Part shown: in pieces, positions 6,050 through 6,661 of the stretch
Layout of the letters: each line of letters begins with the position of its first letter
How positions within the stretch are numbered: the first letter of the stretch is position 1
The notes under the pieces: generated by a model
What the model saw: only the letters and a program-made list of their open reading frames with translations
What the model was told of the DNA's origin: nothing
Databases searched by the model: none
Position numbers and translations under genes: made by a program
Source of the DNA: Desulfobacterales bacterium
GTDB taxonomy: Bacteria; Desulfobacterota; DSM-4660; Desulfatiglandales; Desulfatiglandaceae
DNA length: 6,661 nt
Assembly: GCA_022013615.1 (NCBI GenBank)
Contig: JAKLQB010000411.1
Span: forward strand, 1-6,661
Direction: 5' to 3'

Positions 6050-6065
6050 GTCCTGGGAACAGGAC
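6050..6065 (+). other. Small GC hairpin with GGAA tetraloop between kinase and regulator
   Basis: GTCCTG (6050-6055), GGAA loop, CAGGAC (6060-6065) forms a perfect 6-bp stem closed by a GNRA-type tetraloop, followed at once by a small CCAA-G-TTGG repeat (6066-6074). There is no T run, so it is not a standard intrinsic terminator. In mRNA it would be about 50 bases before the response regulator start and might act as a processing or stability element; that role is inferred. Confidence 0.4.
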
Positions 6066-6101
6066 CCAAGTTGGTAGAGTTTTGCGTAACTTTGCCATAC
6101 C

Positions 6102-6105
6102 GAGG
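6102..6105 (+). promoter_or_regulatory. Ribosome binding site GAGG deciding between tandem ATGs
   Basis: GAGG ends 4 bases before the ATG at 6110 and 7 bases before the ATG at 6113. The latter spacing is better and gives a protein starting MKKVVLIVEDD, as in DivK relatives. A third ATG at 6106 is in another frame. Confidence 0.5.
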
Positions 6106-6112
6106 ATGAATG

Positions 6113-6481
6113 ATGAAAAAAGTCGTATTGATCGTTGAGGATGATCCCAAGAGTCTCAAATTGGCAAGGGATATGCTTCAGGTGTCAGGATATGCCACTT
6201 TGGAAGCAACCAATGGAAAGGAGGGGGTTGAATTGGCAAGGATCGAGAAACCGGACCTCGTCCTGATGGATATCCAGTTGCCGGTTATGGACGGCCTTGA
6301 GGCCATCAAATTATTAAAGAACGATGATGTGACCAAGGATATCCCAATTATTGCCATGACAGCATATGCCATGAAAGGAGATGAGGAAAAGATTTGGGAG
6401 GCGGGCTGCGATGGATATCTCAGTAAGCCTATTGATGTTAAGGCATTTTTGAAAAAGATATCTGAGATTATTTACAGGTGA
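6113..6481 (+). CDS. DivK/CheY-like single-domain response regulator
   Basis: A 122-residue stand-alone receiver with no output domain. Numbered from the ATG at 6113, the acidic pocket is E9-D10-D11, the phospho-acceptor D53 (LVLMDIQLP), the switch Thr T83 (IIAMTAYAMKGDEEK) and the Lys K105 (YLSKPID). 'MDIQLPVMDGLEA' and 'TAYAMKGDEEK..EAGCDGY.SKP' closely follow the DivK type, where D53 is also the phosphorylated residue. Such proteins act in the cytoplasm by accepting phosphate from a kinase and then binding a partner kinase or phosphatase rather than DNA. It lies 177 bases after the hybrid kinase on the same strand, so it is a likely partner, either receiving phosphate from H650 directly or competing with the fused receiver. 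The gap before it holds no obvious promoter or terminator, so co-transcription is plausible. An upstream ATG at 6110 would add one Met. 'divK' is used as a similarity label, not as a proven orthologue. Confidence 0.93.
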   Translation: MKKVVLIVEDDPKSLKLARDMLQVSGYATLEATNGKEGVELARIEKPDLVLMDIQLPVMDGLEAIKLLKNDDVTKDIPIIAMTAYAMKGDEEKIWEAGCDGYLSKPIDVKAFLKKISEIIYR

Positions 6482-6586
6482 AAAAAGGGTGCATTTCTTC
6501 AATTTCTGAATCAAGTATATGGCACTAAATATCCAAGAACTCCTCCTTCGATAAGTTTTGGACGATATGTTTACAGGAGAATATGT

Positions 6587-6661
6587 ATGGGAAAAAGATC
6601 TAAAATTTTAGTCGTAGATGATGAAGATAGGAATCTCCGTGTGATGGAAGCCTTTTTAATC
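6587..6661 (+). CDS. Receiver-domain response regulator, 5' part only
   Basis: AGGAG at 6575-6579 precedes ATG 6587 with a 7-base spacing. The 25 visible codons read MGKRSKILVVDDEDRNLRV and then MEAFLI, the beginning of a receiver domain: strand 1 followed by the acidic D-D-E pocket and the first helix. The ATG at 6583 is out of frame and stops after six codons. The gene runs beyond the window, so its output domain (DNA-binding, c-di-GMP, HD-GYP or a further kinase) cannot be told. It lies about 100 bases after the DivK-like gene on the same strand, making a third signalling component in the locus, and probably carries the actual output of the relay. Confidence 0.85.
   Translation, partial: MGKRSKILVVDDEDRNLRVMEAFLI

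Noticed and set aside
5985..6077. 30-codon ORF starting MIIYDIDLHQIF between the kinase and the regulator
   Set aside because: No Shine-Dalgarno site and no recognised family; kept only as a possible chance frame.
1..6661. CRISPR arrays, tRNAs, riboswitch (including a TPP riboswitch near thiD)
   Set aside because: No regularly spaced repeats, no tRNA T-loop/acceptor pattern and no TPP-aptamer motif were found; any TPP switch would lie upstream of thiD, outside the window.

Overview
The window looks like a stretch of a Gram-negative bacterial chromosome, most plausibly a deltaproteobacterium (Desulfobacterota). This is inferred from protein style: a ThiD of the usual length, a large periplasmic-sensor hybrid histidine kinase, DivK-like receivers and remnants of a REP-associated (RAYT, IS200-like) transposase. 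No rRNA or other taxonomic marker is present, so the assignment is loose. All genes that look intact read on the + strand.

Layout. (1) Positions 1-804 hold nearly all of thiD (thiamine pyrimidine kinase), whose first codons lie before the window. An ATGA overlap leads into a short in-frame remnant (801-1028) broken by one TAA. (2) Positions 1029-1542 are AT-rich and show no convincing gene, only a palindromic operator candidate. (3) Positions 1546-2043 encode a four-helix membrane protein, followed 27 bases later by the first 29 codons of an MFS-type transporter that stops abruptly (2071-2160). (4) Positions 2161-2902 are a gene graveyard: nested palindromes, the first codons of a 'QWVFDPHSGG' family gene (2508-2660), the DnaA-like C-terminal domain of a RAYT transposase (2527-2793), and GGGGACAC/GTGTCCCC inverted motifs at 2052-2059 and 2873-2880 that may mark element ends. 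(5) Positions 2903-5935 encode a 1010-residue hybrid kinase: periplasmic SBP_bac_3 (Venus-flytrap) sensor, TM helix, GAF, PAS, HisKA, HATPase and receiver. A 17-codon ORF resembling a Phd antitoxin N terminus overlaps its stop codon. (6) Positions 6113-6481 encode a DivK/CheY-like single-domain response regulator. (7) Positions 6587-6661 are the start of another receiver-domain protein that runs off the end.

The three signalling genes probably form one phosphorelay locus: a solute is sensed in the periplasm, H650 is autophosphorylated, and phosphate passes through the fused receiver and/or the separate receivers. The last gene would carry the output, but its effector domain lies outside the window. 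The kinase starts about 20 bases after the transposon-like end, so the element has probably replaced or supplied its upstream region. I did not find a clearly new defence or mobile system. The most noteworthy points are the mosaic scar at 2052-2880, the altered ligand pocket and CxxC motif of the kinase, and several short relics that ordinary gene calling would miss.
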